Position numbers and translations under genes: made by a program
Source of the DNA: Podocnemis expansa
Taxonomy: Eukaryota; Chordata; Testudines; Podocnemididae
DNA: 64,000 nt
Direction of reading: 5' to 3'
Assembly (NCBI GenBank): GCA_007922195.1
Contig: ML682067.1
Coordinates: 6,344,466-6,408,465 of the forward strand
The notes under the pieces: model-generated
What the model was told of the DNA's origin: nothing
The model's input: only the letters and a program-made list of their open reading frames with translations
The model's database searches: none
Part shown: positions 60,481 through 64,000 of the stretch, piece after piece
Numbering within the stretch: the stretch's first letter is position 1
How the letters are laid out: the number at the start of each line of letters is the position of its first letter

Positions 60481-61930
60481 CGTCTACCACCCCACCATAG
60501 TCAGGGGAGAATGAGCAAGGTGGAAGAAGCTACTGCAGCACCGAGAGGCACAGCAGAAGTATGCCTCAGGGTGGAGCATGGGTGTTTGGAAAGGCTGTCT
60601 TCCTTGGCCTATGATTTTAATGGTGCTCATGATCGTAACGTATACCAGATGGGTATTCCTAGAACTATTTTGCCCTGTGTCCTTTTTTTCTGTGCCTTTT
60701 AGTAGAGATAGTGTTGAAGAATTCTAAGTTTTTCTATGCTTCTTTTGTATGTTATCTTGCCTACTTCCTTTTTTCTTGATAGAGCTTTCTCAGATTAAAA
60801 GCGTAGTGCCATATACGGGCAAAGTAATGCCTGTGAATAAAGGACAGCAATTAGGGAAGGCATAAAAGGGTTGGAGCAGGTAATATGCAGCGTTAGAGAG
60901 CTGTGAAAGCAAAATGTATAGCTTGGCGAACACAGAATTAAACAGTGGCTAACAAATAAAAGGGTCCCAGTTCACATTTTATACGCTGGATGCATTTAAT
61001 CTGTTCAAATATGTATAATGTTCCGGTATATTCTGATAGTGACCAAATATGGAAGGAACAGAAGGAAAGAGAATGTCTAAATATGGAATTAAACAGCATC
61101 ACTTTTCAAACTATGCTCATCGTTCAGAAGTACAAAGCACATTACTGTTAGAGAATTAATTATTTCTTTTTCCTTTAGATGGTTCAAAACCAGAAAATGT
61201 GACAAGCATAATTCTTACATAATTACAATGAAACTGGGTACAGATTTAAAAAAGAATATGGTAATTAAACAGAATTTGAATTCAGAATTTAATCTGTGAG
61301 GTTCTCATGAACCAACCAAGTTGGTTTTAATTTGTATACAGAGAATACTAAGCAAACTGGATTTGAGCCCAAGGGTAGAAGAAATCCTTTTATTGGTCTT
61401 TTTTTGGTAACTGTTAACTTTCAATTTTTTTTTTTTTTTAAACCAGGCTCTGGGACAAGTGATTTATGCTCTTCATTCCTGGTTCAAAACTTCAAAGATG
61501 ACCTGAAGAGCCTAACTTTTAATTAAAACACAATTATTTTAAAAATATGAATTTTAATAAGAAAAGAATCAGTGAATTTTGTATTGCATCTTAAGACACT
61601 AAATTGTGACTTACTTGTGCTTGGGGCTGACTTAATGCAGACTCAGCATTCGTACTGTTTTGAGTCTTCCACAATGATGTATTCTGTGAGGTTTCTAGTA
61701 CTGATTTCTATTATGGACTTTCAACTCAGCCAGCTGCATCTGCAGGATCTTATTGTATTTTTTTAAAAAGTAAGGTTTTAACTAACCTGCTGATTTCCAA
61801 TAGCCCACTGTGTGTGGTTATTCAGTACATATTTCTGTGCTTAACTCACCTTCCAGTAGCAAGGAATCACCATATTCTATTGGACTAGCAGTCCCGATAG
61901 TCCAGTATCCTGTACTAGATACAAGAAACA
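60481..61930. other. Unassigned AT-rich DNA
   Basis: No exon or repeat recognised except a poly(T) run near 61426-61439. Confidence 0.4.
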
Positions 61931-61934
61931 TTTA

Positions 61935-62300
61935 CACTGCATGTCACTGCAGCATGTAGGTTATGTGTACCTATACATGCCAATGAAAAGCATGCTGATG
62001 TGTTTAGCTACACAAGGCAGTGAACGCCTCTAACAGTGGAGTTCCATCAGGGAAAGGCTGCAATAGTGGCAAAGGACCTGAACATTTCCCTGCTGCCTCC
62101 CATTGCCAGAGCCTTTCCAGTTTGCCAAAGTCTTTCTCTGGAATGAGAAAGGTAACAGCAGAGGGGAAAGCTGCTGGAGCTTTCCCCCCAACATCTCCCT
62201 GCTGGCAGAGCCTTCCCTTGCAGCAGGTCCCTACACTACTAAAAAAAGCAATATAGAGGGAGAGGCACTGTTTGAGCTGTGCGAGCTGTGTACCCTAAAA
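61935..62300. mobile_element. Possible MITE related to 39438-40064
   Basis: It shares the interior words TCCCTGCTGCC, GCAGAGCCTT and GAGGGGAAAGCTGCTGGAGC with the second MITE of the 38934 pair. GTGTACCTATACATGCC near 61966 resembles its terminal repeat. The right end was not located. Confidence 0.35.
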
Positions 62301-62350
62301 TTTCAGGTGTTTCTTTATTGTATCAGTCAACAGTGCCTCATTGTCTATAC

Positions 62351-62460
62351 CAGTGGTTCCCAGCCTTTTTGAGTTACAGCCCCCCAGTTAACTATGAAGC
62401 AAAACCCAACCTGCCCCACCCTGTCATGGACCATAAACATATATAATATAGTACTAGCAT
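62351..62460. mobile_element. hAT-type MITE end (right end not found)
   Basis: CAGTGGTTCCCAGCCTTTTT then GAGTTACAGCCCCCC is the classic left end of a hAT-Charlie-like MITE. The matching inverted end is not visible downstream, so the copy is truncated or too diverged. Confidence 0.6.
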
Positions 62461-63257
62461 ATATGAGTTCTTATTAAATGGAATTTGTCTGTTTATGCAG
62501 TAACTAACAGTTTTATTTGCAGACTCAGTACTGCAGTAATGGTTAAAATAAATCCTTACAATGGCTTTAATATAATGGGGTAACACCTCCTAAATTTGTC
62601 AAGATATTAAATATAAGTACATTACAGTATATTGAACTGGTCTTAAAATTGCCCACCTTTTTCAATGTTTAATCAGCATTTTAATAACAGTTAAATGGAT
62701 AATACAAATGTGTCATTATTTAACACAGCAATCATGCTTAGTGCCAGAAAAAAAAATTGTAATGTGTGAATACCAGTATTTTACACTTAGAGAGAAGATA
62801 CACATCAGATTGAATTATCATATTTATTTGTCCTACACTCGCAATCTATGTCAAATAGAAATTCAAGGACATAGATGAAAGAAGTTAATGCAATAACCCC
62901 TGAACCTTGTCCAGTCAGACAGTCTCACAGTGCAATTAATGGCTCTTTTCTTTATGGGAGGGTAAAATAATGTAAGTTTTCAGCCAATGGACCTGTTGAA
63001 GAACAAAAATGTTTCTTGTTGCTGAAGGTTAGTAGTTATTACTTTTGATTCCTCTTTAAATATTGAATATCTTGTTTTGACAGTGGCCAACATTAACTCT
63101 ATTCCTTATAACAGTAGTACAGTTATTTATGTTTAAGTATTTCCACGAAGTAGGGATAAAATAATAAAAGTATGAACTGTATTTACAAGGTCAAACTAAT
63201 TCTGGGATATTTACATGCACACAGCTATCAACTCCAACCATAGCTTTAATATGATAA
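62461..63257. other. Unassigned AT-rich DNA
   Basis: No gene or repeat recognised. Confidence 0.4.
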
Positions 63258-63540
63258 ACAAGAAGTCCTGTGACACTTTTAAATATTAACCATGTTGTTT
63301 ATCACATGAGCTTTCATGGGTGAATCCCGCTTTATCAAATGCTGAAATGGAAAACCTACAATGTGGAGGAGAAAATGCAGTGAAGGGCAGGGCACTTATT
63401 TTTCCCTTCCATACTGTAGGATTTCCATTTCAGCATCTGACAAAGTGGGATTCACCCATGAAAACTTATGGGATAAACAACATGGTTAGTCTTTCAGTGC
63501 CACGTGACTCCTTGTTTGTTTTGCTGAACTAAAATAACAT
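63258..63540. mobile_element. PLE pLTR foldback
   Basis: The plus arm (ACAAGAAGTCCTGTGACAC, CATGAGCTTTCATGGGTG) and the minus arm (AGCATCTGACAAAGTGGGAT, TTAGTCTTTCAGTGCCACG, CTTGTTTGTTTTGCTGAAC) face each other across about 90 bases. The minus arm retains the outer end (ACATGACTGCCTCTC) and the plus arm is truncated. This is the clearest hairpin of the set. Confidence 0.8.
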
Positions 63541-64000
63541 GACTGCCTCTCTGGAAATTAATAATATAAGAACTGATACTTAAAGTAAAAATACAAGGGA
63601 AAAAAGCAAACACAAAACAGAATAACCCACCAGTCACTATGACTTAGGATAGACTATGAACATGAACAGTTTCCTAATTTGAGATCCGAACCTTAGGAAT
63701 ATTTTCTTTTTCCCTCTCCTAGTTAAATTTGGATATACATTGATAGACAACAGCAGTCATAAAAACTGCTTAATTTGCCTGCAGTCTCAGTTGTTCCTTA
63801 TGCAGACATTTTACAATACTTCTACACAGGAATAAAAGGAATAAAATAGCTCTTCATTATAGCCACTGTCATATCATTTGGCCTTGTCATAGTAAAAGGA
63901 TGAAGAATAAGAGTATGATAATCCAACCACCAAAATATATCTACTTGCCATTGAAGATCTAAATTTAAACAATTTAAATGTTATGCTTTAGATTCATATT
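63541..64000. other. Unassigned AT-rich DNA
   Basis: No gene or repeat recognised. Confidence 0.4.

Overview
The window is animal genomic DNA from a reptile, most likely a turtle. The evidence is the repeat content: CR1 LINEs with the typical ATTCTATGA end, Penelope-like elements (PLEs) of the Neptune type with the pLTR common in chelonian genomes, MITEs with TATGTCTACAC-type ends, hAT elements, a SCAN-like gag gypsy element, and L2, RTE and MIR relics. I recognise no host protein-coding exon, tRNA, rRNA or CRISPR. The sequence is intergenic or intronic, about 60% AT, and the short open frames scattered through it are chance or transposon remains. There is one 400-base assembly gap (9270-9669).

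Layout. 1-4800: mostly unique DNA with a possible reversed LTR at 1240-2100. 4807-7790: long CR1 on the minus strand with endonuclease and reverse transcriptase (RT) remains. 8370-8640: PLE foldback. 9011-11160: PLE with direct pLTRs and RT plus GIY-YIG remains, cut by a MITE that contains the gap. 11930-16900: decayed gypsy element with a SCAN-like capsid region. It is interrupted by a small PLE foldback (13100-13344) and a larger PLE (13413-15594), which itself carries a solo LTR (about 13641-14896). 16943-17333: MITE with a 48-bp perfect palindrome. 18885-19250: L2-like fragment. 22200-23470 and 26597-27607: probable solo LTRs. 24119-24600: RTE fragment. 27797-28588: GC-cored MITE.

28860-32900: second gypsy element (minus strand, gag zinc knuckle through protease/RT/RNase H), split by a CR1 (31134-32057). 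34990-35924: probable LTR. 38934-40064: two MITEs side by side. 42641-43048: MITE. 43169-43515: hAT element. 44978-45585: PLE foldback containing a hAT with 8-bp target duplications. 49395-49660: MIR-like SINE. 52330-52830: probable LTR. 53600-55650: LTR-like unit carrying a hAT inside a hAT. 55829-56853: large GC-cored MITE. 58316-58526: inverted-repeat MITE. 62351 onward: hAT fragment. 63258-63540: PLE foldback. The stretches between are AT-rich and show nothing I can identify.

No genes cooperate here. The window is a record of transposon activity, and insertion order can be read from nested copies with target-site duplications (TSDs). Family calls rest on motifs translated by eye. No database search was possible.
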